This document shows positions 43,926 to 55,612 of a stretch of DNA of 64,000 bases, piece after piece. The stretch's first letter is position 1. Every line of letters begins with the position of its first letter. The stretch is taken from assembly GCA_007449985.2 (NCBI GenBank), contig VIIQ02000636.1:186001-250000 (forward strand), written 5' to 3'. The position numbers and the translations under genes are program-made. Under the pieces are notes generated by a model that ran no database searches, was not told the DNA's origin, and saw nothing but the letters and a program-made list of their open reading frames with translations. This stretch comes from Desmodesmus armatus (Eukaryota > Chlorophyta > Chlorophyceae > Sphaeropleales > Scenedesmaceae).

Positions 43926-46900
43926 ATGGATGCCATGGACGTAACACCTTCTTCAGTAAGTGTCAACTCTTCACAACTCTGCAAACACAGCTTCGCACCG
44001 TTGTCCATGTGTTGCTGCTGAGGGCCAGCAAATCAAGCTCCTATGAAGCTGCCATGTGCCTGTTGCCAGCATATCATGCTCGTATGTATGTTGATGTATA
44101 CCTACAAAAACGACAAAAGGATCACCACCACCCTGTATGATGTCTCTTCTGCAGGATTCCAGGACCCTTGCCTGCACGCTTCCTCCACAGCTGCTGGCCC
44201 TAGTCCTGGCCCGTGTGGAGCAAGCAGAGCGCCTGGGCACCATGGCCAGGGTGTGCTCAGCATGGCGCACAGCAGCAGTAATGGCAACCAACAGCATTAG
44301 CGCATGCCGCCCGGTTGGCGGGGGGCCCATCCCACCTGGCATCACTCAGGACCAGGCCACAGCTTTGTCCGGCTGGCTGCAAGCGCATGCAGCTGCTGCA
44401 GCACTGGACAGCTTAGCAGTCAGAAGTGACAATTGGTACGACCCTCCTACCCTGCAGCTCCCTGTGCAGCAGCTAGCCAGCCTGCGCTCCCTCGATCTGG
44501 GGTGCATGAAAGTGGCCGTGCAGGGTGGGGCAGACGCGCAGACAGCAACAGCCCCTGCAGACTTGCCGCTGGAGCTATCGGGTATAACACGCTTAAGGCT
44601 GTCTATTTCAGCTGTGGGGCTCAGCACCCTGCCGGCCTTCACCAACCTGCGGCACCTGGCGCTGTCACACCCTCAGGCCCCCAGCAGCAGCCTTGAGCTG
44701 TCTGGCCTGCTGCAGCTCACACACCTGCACCTGTGCGATGACTATGCACATGGTGCTGTGCTGGCATCGCTTGCAGGCCTCCCTTGCCTGCAGGAGCTGG
44801 AGCTGGAGGTGCTGGGGCTGTTTGTTGAAGCGCGCCGCTTGGCAGCCCTGCCGGCATCCCTCACCAAGCTGTATGTCAGTGCCGAGATCACCCTGGCTCC
44901 CGACAGCACCCCAGCTGTGGCCCAGCTCACGGCGCTGCGGTGGCTTGAAGTGTCCAGGTCAACAGGTTTCAGCCTTGCGGTGGTGCGCAGCATGAGCAGC
45001 CTGCAGCACCTGGTAGTGGAGTGCACTCCCCTGACAACAGCAACAACAGCACCATGGGAAGTGGATCTTGCAGCTTTGAGTGGGCTCACAAATCTGCAGC
45101 ACCTACAGCTACCAGTGGATGATGCTACGTCTGCATTAGTCGACACAGATGCTGACGACGTTGCAGCCCTAACAGCCTCCAGTCAGCTCACCTACCTCAT
45201 CATCGATGGGTTGGTCGAGCAGCAGCGTTACGGCAAAATGTTCCCAGAGGGGCGGCAGCTGCCGCAGCTGAGGGACCTGATCGCAACAATGGGCCTGCTG
45301 GGCAGTACCAAGAATGCAGAGGCCTTGGTGCGGTGCTGCCCCAATTTAGGGAGACTGGAGGTTTCTGCAGGTATGTGCCTGTCTTGGCTGTAACTTATTG
45401 AATGCTTGTCTACCGTGTGTTGCATCGCATGTTTGGGGTGGCAGTTTGGCCACATCAGCGCTTACAGTCCCAAGCGACATGCCCTCAAGCTATACCAATC
45501 TTGTTGCCCACATATGGCAGGGGGTGCTCTGGTGCAAGCGGGGTGTAGTGCGGCTGTCACGTCATTTCAAACTGTTCAGCTGTTTGTTTCTTCTAGCTGT
45601 TTGGAGTATGCAATAGCCTGCAGACCGTACTCACTTACGCTCTGCAGCATCCATCCTTAAGCTGGGGTCCTATCACTGCATATGTCACATATACACATAT
45701 GATATGTGTATGTGAATCATGCTCATGTGCTATTTGTTGCTGTTACTCCTGTTGCTGTTGCTGCTGCTGCTGTGCGCAGCCATGCAGGGTGAGCCGGTGC
45801 TTGACTGCTTCCAACGTGGCGAGCTTACCTGGTGCAGCGTCGCCGTGCTGAGCTCATTGCAATCCTTGACCCGCCTCAGCATCACGGTGACCGTCAACCC
45901 CGGGGATGATCTGCAGGACTCTCCTGAGTGCAACGCAGTCTTTTGGCGCAGCATGGCCACAGTGACAAGCCTGAGGGACTTGTACATCAACAACCTGGAC
46001 ATGGAGCACTTTGGAGGCATTGTGGAGCTGACCAGCTGCCAACGGCTCACACACCTGCTGACCGACCGTTATACCAACTATTATCACAATTTTGAGATGA
46101 AGGTGCGCCTGCTGGCCGAGCAGTGTCTCACACACCTCACCCAGTGGTTGGCTTTGACTAGCGCCGGTGCCCCTTGTACACCTGTCATCACGGCGTGATC
46201 TCACCTTGCTGCATGGTGCATGCAGCATTTTGGTAGCCGCCGCCATTGCCGCCCTCATGTGTCTGCATCAAAGGGCGTGATGCGCTGAAGCCCGAGTGGC
46301 AGCATTGGCGCCCTTTCCACTTGACCCAGCAACTGTCGTGCCTTTGGCAGTCTTGTCAGCACCACTGCCAGCCCCATGCGTGTTGTGCAAAGTCTGAAGG
46401 CCCGCTGCTTGCTGCTGCCTGCACCTCCTGCCTGTACGTGCTGCCTGCCCCTGCTGCACCCAGACCCCTGAGGGTCAGCCTCCTGATGTATGGCGAAGGC
46501 TACCCAGGGAGGCGCTAGGGGCGGCGATCTCCGGCAGTGCCTGTAGCACTAGCACCACTGCCAGCTTCATGTATCTGCCTCAAGTGCTGTAAGGTTCTCT
46601 TTGTGCTGCGGCCTGCCCCTGCTGCCTGCCCCTGTTGCCTGGTACCTGTTGCACCCAGACCCCTGAGGGTCAGCCGCCTGATGTATGGCGCAGGCTGCCT
46701 CAGGAGGCTTTGCAGGCAGCACTGCAGTACTACAAGGACAACCCACAGCCTGCTGATGGCCATGGCGCGCTACACAGTATGGCCTGGGCTGCCGCACAGC
46801 ACTCACTTGAGCTTGACCGTGAGCTGCAGGCCACTGTTGCAGGCCTTGAGAGGCGGCTGCAACAGCAGGATGGGCAGTTGCGAGATCAGGACAAGCGGTT

Positions 46901-47105
46901 GAGGCAGCAGGATCAGCGGCTGCAGCAGCAGGAGCAGCAGCAGCAGGAGGTTGCTGCGCTGCAGGCAACGGTGGCAGGGCTTGAGAGCCGGCAGGAGCAG
47001 GACGACAGGCAGCGGCAAGAGGTAGCGGACCTGAAAGCAACTGTGGCTGCAATGGGAGCTCAGCTGCAGGCGTTGCTGCTGCAGAACAGCTTGCAGGAGG
47101 GGTGA
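43926..47105 (+). CDS. F-box-like/LRR/coiled-coil protein, copy 2 (intact)
   Basis: Four exons: 43926-43955 (MDAMDVTPSS), 44155-45370, 45780-46102 and 46659-47105; 671 residues. Same order as copy 1: F-box-like LPPQLLALVLARVEQ, Leu-rich repeats (LSGLLQLTHLHLCDDYAHG), exon 3 with LRDLYINNLDMEHFGGIVEL, and the longest coiled-coil exon of the family (LQQQDGQLRDQDKRLRQQDQ). Exon 3 ends EMK before donor gtgcgc, the same unusual donor in all five copies. Intron 3 holds a second, truncated exon-4 start at 46459; splicing into it would end the protein after about 42 codons, so the downstream acceptor at 46658 is preferred. Confidence 0.78.
46459..46527 (+). repeat. Truncated duplicate of exon 4 inside intron 3 of copy 2
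   Basis: After a cccag acceptor, about 69 bp read TPEGQPPDVWRRLPREALGA, which matches exon 4 of copy 3 (PREALG) rather than copy 2's own exon (PQEALQ). At about 46527 the match stops and the sequence becomes the intron-3 type of copies 4 and 5 (ctccggcagtgcctgtagc). This marks a recombination junction. Confidence 0.7.
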
Positions 47106-48242
47106 CCTGGCACAATAGGGCGAGCTTTTTGAGTTTGTGGCTTTTGGATGTTGGTTTGAGATGTTGTGCTGGTTGACCTGCAGTAATTTTTTTGCGGTTG
47201 GAGCTCAGGGCATAACAGCCAGTCACTGACAGCCATGGCATGGCTGAAACCTCTGTGATCCACTTGGCAGGCAGCAGCGTTCAATTCCGCAGTTCACCTG
47301 CACCCTGGGGTGTCCCTTTGTCCTTTGGCCTGCCAATCATTGGCCGGGTAGTGCTTTGTGGTGCATTTGAGGCTGTGGCGGCAGTGTGCACATGATGCAC
47401 GTCTTTGGGCGGAAGACCGGTAGGTTTTTTCTCTGAATTTCTAATCTTCAATCGTGACATGAGCCGCTCACATGTCTGGACGTGTGGTGTGATGTTGTTG
47501 TATCTGGTTTGTTCTCCAGCCACTGGTGACTCACGGTTGGTTTTTGCCAAGGCTGCTGCAGGTGTACTCTTCTGCATGTATATTGGAAGAATCATCCGAC
47601 TACAAATTTTGGCTAGTCAGCTACAGAGCATACCGCGCCAATTCCGGGTTTTGCTTTGGCTGCAGCACCAGCCTGTACTGTGCAGCTTTGGTGTACATGT
47701 GCGAGAAGATTGTGGATGACTTGCAAGCTTTGATCATTTCCAAAGTCGTTGATCAGTGTCCAAGCACCCTAGGCAAAAGGACTGGGATTACCATGTGCTG
47801 GTACACATTTGGGTGCATTTGCAGCACATCTGCACGGACATACACACAGCCTCAACTATACAGTCTGGACCTCCTGAGATCCACACGGTCAACAAAAACT
47901 AGCTGGCCCAAAGAGGGCCAAATTAGGAGGCCTGCAGAGTGTGCATGCAGCACTGCTGGCTATCTAGCAACAAACCAGAGGCTTGGCAGCTCAGTGCAAC
48001 TAGGAAGCGACAGGCCAACCTTGGACTGCAGACTTCTCGTCATGACAAGGCGGGTTACAGAGGCCAGGGATGCTTTGAATGCTCACACACAGGGTTCGCA
48101 CAACCTCAGATGCCTCCATGCAGGACATGCATACAAAAGAGGTGTCCAGACACATATATGCCGTGGTCACTGGCCTGTACACATGCTACTATGAGTACGG
48201 AATTGCACACCAAACCATCAGTTGTCAGCACAATGCCGTCTC
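47106..48242. other. Convergent intergenic region, copies 2 and 3
   Basis: G/T-rich left, A/C-rich right. The open frame at 47526-48194 has no domain and no good codon pattern. No gene seen. Confidence 0.45.
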
Positions 48243-48599
48243 CTAGCCTGCTATGCCAGATTTGCCCTGCTGCATGCTGTTCTTCGGCAGCAACGCTTGC
48301 AGCTGAGCCCCCATTGCTGCCACAGTTGCCTGCAGGCCAGCAAACCCCTGCAGCTGCTTCTCCTGCTGCTGCAGCCGGCTCTCCAGCCCTGCAACAGTGG
48401 TTCGCAGCTCTGCCACCTCCTCTTTGTGTCTGCACTCCATATCTAGGGCATGATCGGCTGCAGCTCTGGCCATGCTGCGCAGTGCACCCTGCATGTCCCA
48501 GCCATAGTTGGGGGCGAGCGTGTAGTACTCCAACGCCGCCCCTAGCGCCTCCCTGGGTAGCCTGCGCCATACATCAGGCGGCTGACCCTCAGGGGTCTG

Positions 48600-48706
48600 G
48601 GGGCAGCAGGGGCATGCAGCAGGGGCATGCAGCAGGGCCAGGCAGCAGGGGCATGCAGCAGGGGCATGCAGCAGGGGCAGGCAGCAGGGGCAGGCAGCAG
48701 TAGGCA
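48600..48706 (-). repeat. 12-bp minisatellite in intron 3 of copy 3
   Basis: About eight units of gcagcaggggca with t/g variants (gggcatgcagca, gggcaggcagca) just upstream of the exon-4 acceptor on the minus strand. Similar but shorter runs sit at the same place in copies 1, 2 and 4. Confidence 0.75.
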
Positions 48707-49232
48707 ACACTTTCAGCTTTTGACACAAACATGGGTCGCCGGGGAAGGCAGCAGGAAGCTGCAAGGTGCTCAACTGCTGACAAGACAAGAAACAACAGTG
48801 CCCACTCAAGCAGACGTGTGGGCTGCCTAACACCCATATTCTGTTTCAGCTGCGTTCCCTGTGGGTACTCAGGTTGCTCCTGCATGCAAACCATGCAGAA
48901 AGTACCAGCAGCAGTGTTACTGTGTGCAGCGCACCTTCATCTCAAAGTCTGGGAAATTGTCTGACGGGCAGTCTGTGACCAGGCATGTGAGCTGTTGGCA
49001 CCTGGTCAGCTCAACAATCCCCCCAAAGAAGGTCATGTGCAGCTCCCTGATATGCAGGTCCCTCAGGCTTGTGAGAGTCCGCATGCTGCGCCAGAAGATG
49101 TCGTCACACTCCACCCCTTGTACAATGATTTCGAGGCGGGTCAACCTCGTCAAGGAGTCCAAGTTGCCCACACTGCTCCATAGCAGCTCCCCGCCATCAA
49201 AAACTTCAAGAAGCGGCTCATCAGGCAAGGCT

Positions 49233-49233
<1 letters not shown>

Positions 49234-49308
<75 letters not shown>
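49234..49308 (-). repeat. (CTG)25 triplet repeat at intron-2 acceptor of copy 3
   Basis: Uninterrupted CAG on the + strand, CTG on the coding strand. It runs directly into the exon-3 acceptor (exon begins at 49230). It occupies the polypyrimidine tract and is not translated in the gene model. Confidence 0.9.
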
Positions 49309-49311
<3 letters not shown>

Positions 49312-51135
49312 CAAAAGCAGACATGGCATGTATGGTGAGGCAACCCCCATGCAGCATGGCTGTTGTAGCAGGAGAAAGGTGACCAGAGGGTCTCAGGGGC
49401 AGTCATCACCTGGCCAAGAGCTGACCTGCTGTGGCAAAAAACTGGATCGCCACACCCTCAGAAATATCACTGTACAATGTTGAGCATGAGCTCTTCTTGA
49501 GCTGCCGCAAGCACCCAGCCATGTCGTATTGATGCTTCCGAGGTGGGCAGTCACACCCGGACAGAGACTGAAACCACACACTTACCTGTGCCAACGTCAA
49601 GTTGCTCCAAGTTGGGGCAGCACCGCACCAAGGCTTCCACATCCTTGCGAGTGCCCAGAAGGCCCATTGTGGCTCGCAGTATCTTCAGCTGAGGCAGCTG
49701 CCGCCCCTCTGGGAATAGCTTGCGGTAATGCTGCTGGTCAACCAGCCCGTTGATGTTCAGGCAAGTGAGCTGACTGGAGGCTGTGAGGGAGGCCACGTCT
49801 GTCTCTGTGGCGGCTGCTGCATGCTCTGCATCAAACACTGGTAGCCCCAGGTGCTGCAGCTGTGTGAGCGCAGTGAACGCTGCAAGTTCCAACACCCTTG
49901 GCTCGTCAAAGTCCTCTTCCCCTGCTGATGCGGCATCAGCAGCCGATAGCAGGGGCGTTTGCCAGACTGCCAGGTGCTGCAAGCCACACATGCTCTGCAG
50001 CACCGCGGTGCTGAACCCAGCTGCATGGTTCACCTCCAGCCACCGCAGCGCCGTGAGCTGGGCCACAGCTGGGGTGCTATCGGGAGCCAGCGTGACCTTC
50101 CCACTCACACACAGCTTGGGTGAGGGAGGCTGGTAGGGCTGCCAAGCCGTCAGCTGATATTCCCTCCAACTCCAGCTCCTGCAGGCAGGTGAAGCCTGAC
50201 TGCAATGCCAGCACAGCATCCTTGGCACAGTCACGTGCCAGGTGCAGGTGGGTGAGCCGCACCAGGCCGGACAGCTCAAGGCTGCTGTCGCGAGCCAGCC
50301 CCGTCAACGCTAAGTGCTGCAGGTCAGTGAAGGCCGGCAGGGTGCTGTGCCCGACACCTGCGCTCAACAGCCTCAGGCGTGTTATGCCTGACAGCTCCTG
50401 CGGCACGTCAGAGGGGCCTGTTGCCGTCTGCCTGTCGGCCCCACCATGCACAACCACTCTGATGCTCTCCAAGTCAAGGGAGCGCAGGCTGGCTAGCTGT
50501 TGCACAGGGAGCCGGAGGACGGGCCGGCTACAGGGATCGCCCTGTACTGCAAGGCTGTCAACTGCTGCTGCAGCCGCGTGTGTCTGCAGCCAGTCGGACA
50601 GAGCTGTTGCCTTGTGCTCACTGATGCCATCGCACAAATACCGGCACGTGCGGCCACGTGTGCTGATGCTGTTGGTGGCCATCACTGCTGCTGCGCGCCA
50701 TGCTGAGCACACCCTGGCCATGGTGCACAGCCGCTCCGCTGGCTCCAGACGGGCCAGGACTAGGGCCAACAGCTGTGGAGGAAGCGAGGAGACATGGGTC
50801 CTGGAGGCCTGCAGAAGACGCAAGGAGAAATCAGTTAGTGCCTTGCTGCATGTGTGTCATTGTTGCTCCCACCAACCTCAAGTCTGAAGGGGGTTTGGAC
50901 AGATCATGCGCTCAACAACAGCAACACGTGTGACAGAGATCTCTGGACACCCATTGACGCATGCTGAAGCTCAGGTACAGTGCATTGAGGGTGTTGAGAG
51001 CTGCGAATTGATCTACAGGGGCATGGTGGCTGCTGACAGCAGTACGCAGTAAGGAATTGATTAAGGTGATAAAACAGCAGTTTGGTGCTACTGGTAGTTG
51101 CTGGACGTTGCAGAACCTACTGAAGGGTGCGACAT

Positions 51136-51499
51136 GTCCAGCTTGAGTAGCCCAGATGTACTTGTATGGTGTTGAGGCATTCAGGGTGGCCTATCATGGA
51201 GAGATCAAGGCAGAAAAAACAGATTCACCGACCAGTGGAAGAAATGCCACGCTCCGACCAAACAAGCACGTTTCAATTTGAATGAAGTGATCTAGATCTG
51301 TAACCGTGGGTATTGACCGTGATGTTGTTTCGTCCTGGCCATTTGAAGAATATCTTGTTTGTTACCTACGTATTTCGGGTGCTTCTATCCACACAAGGGG
51401 CAGGGTTCCTGTTGTTTCTGCCTCAGCCTGGGATTCCAACCAAGCTCTTGCTGCTGTTGCCAGACTACCATCTGGTAGTCTGCCATCTGCCAGCACACT
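51136..51499. promoter_or_regulatory. Divergent promoter of LRR copies 3 and 4
   Basis: 364 bp between the first codons of two head-to-head copies. Contains the motif gtgatctagatct (51290), which recurs upstream of copy 5 (55771), as does a ccagcacact stretch just before the start codons. Confidence 0.6.
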
Positions 51500-53352
51500 A
51501 TGACGAACACCATAACAGTAACAGCTTCCACAGTAAGTATCAGCACTCACAGTCCACCAAGCACCGATCCAAGCCGTCCACCTGGTTGCTTCCGAGAGCC
51601 TGCACAATTGTCTGCAGCAGTTGGAATCAGCAAACATTTGATGCAGCTCAACTACCTGTTGACAGTGTCTTTCCCTTGTGCTGTCAGTTACAGCCAGTCA
51701 TGGAGCACAACGAACGGCCAATGCACAACCATTACGCTGTAATTGTATCTGCTGCAGGCCTCCAACCCATGTCCCTCGCTTCCACCGCAGCTGCTAGCCC
51801 TGGTCCTGGCCCATGTGGGGCCAACAGAGCGCCTGGGCACCATGGCCAGGGTGTGCTCAGCATGGCGCGCAGCAGCAGTGATAGCCACCAACAGCATCAG
51901 CGCATGCGGCAGCATGTGGGGCAGCGCAAGGAAAGGCATCAGGCCGTCTGACATTGCGGCTTTGTCTGGCTGGCTGCAAGCACATGCGGCTGCAGCAGCG
52001 TTGGACAGCCTAGCAGTCCAAGGTGTCCGATTGCAGGTATACACGGTCCTGCATCTCCCTGTGCAGCAGCTAGCCAGCCTGCGTTCCCTCGATCTCGACC
52101 GGGTCAAAGTGGCCGTGCAGGGTGGGGCAGACACGCAGACGGCCGTTCCAGATCTGCCGCCGGAGCTGTCAGGCTTGACACGCCTAAGGCTGTGGCGTGC
52201 CGATGTTGGCTCAGCACCCTGCCAGCCTTCACCAACCTGCGGCACCTGGCGCTTGCACACCATTGGGCCCACAGCCGCAGCCTTGAGCTGTCCGGCCTGC
52301 TGCAGCTCACACACCTGCACCTGTCCGAGGGCTATGCCCAGGATGATGTGCTGGGGCCGCTGCCAAGCTTCACCTGCCTGCGGGAGCTAGTGGTCGAGGG
52401 GCATGACTACACAGCTGATGGCTTAGCAGCCCTTCCAGCATCCCTCACCAAGCTGTGTTTTACTTGGAGCCTGAGGGTCACTCTGGCTCCTGACAGCACG
52501 CCAGCGGTGGCCCAGCTCACGGCACTGCAGTGGCTCGAGGTGAACAACGCAGCTGGGTTCAGCACCGCGGTGCTGTGCAGCATGAGCAGCCTGCGGCACC
52601 TGGCAGTGCTGAACACTCTACTGCTACAAGCTGGGGATGGGACAGTGAGGATGCTGACGAATCAGACGATGAGGAAGCAAGGGATGTGGACCTGTCAGTG
52701 TTCAGTAGGCTAACACAGCTGCAGCACCTGGAGCTTCCTGGCCGTTCGTCACGGCATGCGGCAGCCGGCACAGACGCCGAGGTATCCGCCCTCACAGCCT
52801 CCAGTCAGCTTACCTGCCTCAACATCGAGAGGCTCGTCGAGCAGGAGCATTACCGCAAGATATTCCCAGAGGGGCGGCGGCTGCCTCAGCTGCAGGAGTT
52901 GAGGGCAAGCATGGGCCTGCTGGGCGGGTGTGATGATGTAGAGGCTATGGTGCAGTGCTGCCCCAACCTGGAGCGGCTGGAGGTCACCGCAGGTGTGTGG
53001 GCGTGCCGTCCGTGACGCTTGCAAAGTTGTTGATTGGTTGGTTTTTAGGTGACACTTGGGCACAACACTGGCCACAGCCCCAGGAACTGTTATTGAACCT
53101 ACGGAAAAGCTACACATGTGGTTGAGGGTGGGGCTCCAGTGCAAGGGAGGCGGGTAGGGTGCAGCTGTCCTGTCATTTTGAACAGTCCCGCTGTTTATCC
53201 AAACCAGTTTGCCCTGATTATAGCCTGCTAGCAGCGCACGCTGGACCCCCTATCAACCGACGGAGTCCGTCCTCCTGCAGAACCACATTCACAAAGCTTG
53301 GGGGCGCCTCACTGCTAACGTGTGGTTTTGTGTGCTCTGGCTGCTGTTGCTG

Positions 53353-53389
<37 letters not shown>

Positions 53390-54424
53390 AGCCATGCGGG
53401 GTGAGCCGGTGCTTGACGACTTCCCAGGTGACGAGCATGACTGGTGCAGTGTCGCCGTGCTGGGCTCGCTGCACTCCTTGACCCGCCTTGCCATCAATGT
53501 GGCAGGGGAGGACGTGCAGGATTCTTTTGAGTGTGGTGAGGTTTTTTGGCGCAGCATGGCTGACCTCACGAGCCTGAGGGATCTATACATCAACGACTTG
53601 TGCATGGAGCAGTTTGGAGGCATTGTGGAGCTGACCAGCTGCCGACAGCTGACACACCTAAAGACTGACGACGCTTCGGGGTGGCGTGAAGACTTTGAGA
53701 TGGAGGTGCGCCTGCTGTTTGCTCGTGTGGCTTGTGATTGTGGTCGTGCGGCTGTCATCACCCTTTGATATCGGATGCCTGCAACGTGTGTGTGGTCCAA
53801 CCAGTTAACCAAGTGTGGAGAGTATCACGCAGCGGTGCAATGCATGCAGCATTTTTTGCAGCCATTGCCAGCTCGTTGTGTCTGCATCAAAGGCTGTGAT
53901 GTGTTACCTTGCCTAGTTGGCGCCCTCTCCACTGTGTCGTGCAGATCTCCGGCAGTGCCTGTAGCACTAGCACCACTGCCAGCTTCATGTATCTGCCTCA
54001 AGTGCTGTAAGGTTCTCTTTGTGCTGCGGCCTGCCCCTGCTGCCTGCCCCTGTTGCCTGGTACCTGTTGCATCCAGACCGCTGAGGGTCAGCCGCCTGAT
54101 GTATGGCGCAGGCTGCCCCAGGAGGCTTTACAGGCAGCACTGCAGTACTACAAGAACAACCTCGACTACCCTCAGAATGCGCTGCGCAGTTTGGCCTGGG
54201 CTGCAGCACAGCATGCGCTTGAGCTTGACCGTGAGGTCCGCAGGGAGGTGGGGGAGCTGCGGGCCACTGTGGCAGGCCTTGAGAGCAGGCTGCAGCAGCA
54301 GGATGAGCGGCTGCAGCTGCAGGATGAGCAGCGGCAGGAGGTAGCTGACCTGCAGGCAACTGTGGCTGCAATGGGAGCTCAGCTGCAGGCACTGCTGCTG
54401 CAGAACAACGCGCAGCAGGGGTGA
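51500..54424 (+). pseudogene. F-box-like/LRR/coiled-coil protein, copy 4 (two frameshifts)
   Basis: Exons 51500-51532 (MTNTITVTAST), 51758-52992, 53392-53705 and 54077-54424. Exon 2 changes frame twice. Near 52205-52208 one G is missing compared with copies 2 and 5 (gatgttggctcag against gatgttgggctcg). Near 52628-52640 a 10-base net loss follows ctgctacaag, where copy 5 has an Ala/Ser/Asp/Glu insert. The two losses do not restore the frame. Reading across frames, the homologous blocks are all present: LPPQLLALVLAHVGPTERLG, LPAFTNLRHLALAHH, LEVNNAAGFSTAVLCSMSSL, RLPQLQELRASMGLLGG. Exon 3 (LRDLYINDLCMEQFGGIVEL) and the exon-4 coiled coil are open. Confidence 0.72.
53356..53385 (+). repeat. (CTG)10 repeat at intron-2 acceptor of copy 4
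   Basis: Ten CTG units followed by ttgcag and exon 3 at 53392. Same position as the 25-unit run of copy 3. Confidence 0.9.
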
Positions 54425-55591
54425 TTCAGTACATTGGGTATGTTTGGTGTTGTGATGCTGTGTGTGGCATGCATGGGTGCAGTCAATCGTGATGAGGTGT
54501 CTCTGTGAGGTGCTGTTGGGCATGTTCTGTAGCACTTTACTGTTGTTGTTGTACCGCAAGCACAACAGCCAGTCATGTTGCAGGGGGCCTTCATGACCAA
54601 TTCGCAATGCAGGCAACCCTTTTATTTGTTGCCCCCAGTTGGCAGTTGCTGCACGTTCGGGGTCCCCATCACGCTCTGGCTTCACATGCTCGTCATGTTG
54701 TGTTTTCGCTTTGGTGTCAGTGTGCATACCATGCTGCTTTGTGGTGTAAGGCGGTGACTGTGCAGTTGTGGGTGGGTGGCAGAATTCTGCACTCGAAGTG
54801 GTTGTGGTGATGACATGCGGACGCAGTTACCACCCAATAAAGCGTTGCTCCCGACTACTGTGTGGGTTCTGCAGAACTAACACCCTTGAATAGCAAGACT
54901 AGAGAGCATTGCTGACATCAGCACGTTCAAATTGCTCAACCGTTTTTTGCATCGCAGCAGCCAACCAAGAATGGTGTAGCTGGGAGCAGGGTGCTCGACT
55001 ACTACGTCGCTGTGGGTGCACAACGCTGAGGGTTGGTGGCTGGGGTGTGGGGTGCAGTCAGTATGCAAGCGGCTTCCTCCAAGTTATTCATCCATGCTGT
55101 TTGAACATTAAGTTTTCTGGCCAGGCCTGCACAAAGTCAGCGCTCTGCATGGCGCAGGAGACTACTGCAGCGGTGTGGGCCACCACAATGCGGGTTGGTG
55201 GCTGGGGTGTGGGGTGCAGTCTGTGCTGACTACTAGTATGCAAGCGGCGTCATCCAAATAAATCAGCCATGCTGATTCAACATCAAGTGTTCTGGCCAGG
55301 CCTCAACTGCACACAAGGCAGCGCTCTGCATGGCGCAGGTGACTACTACTACAAGGCCTGCAAAAAGCGACAATGGAACAGGAGGATGGCTTTGCTTGCG
55401 GTGTGTCGACCGTCGGTCCCTAGTAGGGTGTACATGTGTGTCTGTCTATAATGACGGCACGAGAGCAGCGCTGCAGTCAGTAGGGTGGCTGCCATGGTGC
55501 CGCTGGTAGCAGGCTGCTCAGTACAGAAGGGGTCAAGTTGATTGACCAGCATAATGTTGTTAGCTGGTAGTTGCTGGGCGTTGCAATCGGC
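54425..55591. other. Intergenic region between copies 4 and 5, with a tandem repeat
   Basis: Holds two diverged copies of an approximately 180-bp unit: one near 55020-55170, the other near 55190-55345. Each has gggttggtggctggggtgtg, a ctggccaggcct stretch and cgctctgcatggcgcag. No gene seen. Confidence 0.6.
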
Positions 55592-55612
55592 TAAAGGGGG
55601 GAAGATGTCCAT
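55592..55612 (-). pseudogene. Relic first exon of a lost minus-strand LRR partner
   Basis: On the minus strand it reads MDIFPPL, aligning with exon 1 of copy 1 (MEIFPTS). The surrounding 55500-55680 aligns with the divergent-promoter side of copies 1 and 3. The donor is destroyed (tta-gcc instead of tca-gtaag), and no minus-strand exon 2-4 follows to the left; copy 4 lies there on the other strand. Confidence 0.6.

Larger units (their letters stand above)
48243..51135 (-). pseudogene. F-box-like/LRR/coiled-coil protein, copy 3 (one frameshift)
   Basis: Exons, minus strand: 51121-51135 (MSHPS), 49586-50808, 48935-49230 and 48243-48596. Exon 2 is 1223 bases where an intact frame needs a remainder of 1; the reading breaks near 50118-50120, where this copy has one extra G (+ strand cttgggtgag against cttggtgag in the others). 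Before the break: LPPQLLALVLARLEPAERLC and LRRs up to AALPASLT; after it, in another frame, KLCVSGKVTLAPDSTPAVAQ continues normally. Exon 3 (LRDLHIRELHMTFFGGIVEL) and exon 4 (TPEGQPPDVWRRLPREALGA) are open. A single homopolymer base could be a sequencing error; otherwise the product stops shortly after the LRR midpoint. Confidence 0.7.

Noticed and set aside
47526..48703. Open frames of 222 and 254 residues between LRR copies 2 and 3
   Set aside because: Cys/His/Thr-rich random composition; the second is antisense to exon 4 of copy 3.
49150..49409. Poly-Ala, poly-Leu and poly-Cys frames over the triplet repeat
   Set aside because: They come from reading the 25-unit CAG/CTG run; in the gene model it lies in intron 2 of copy 3.
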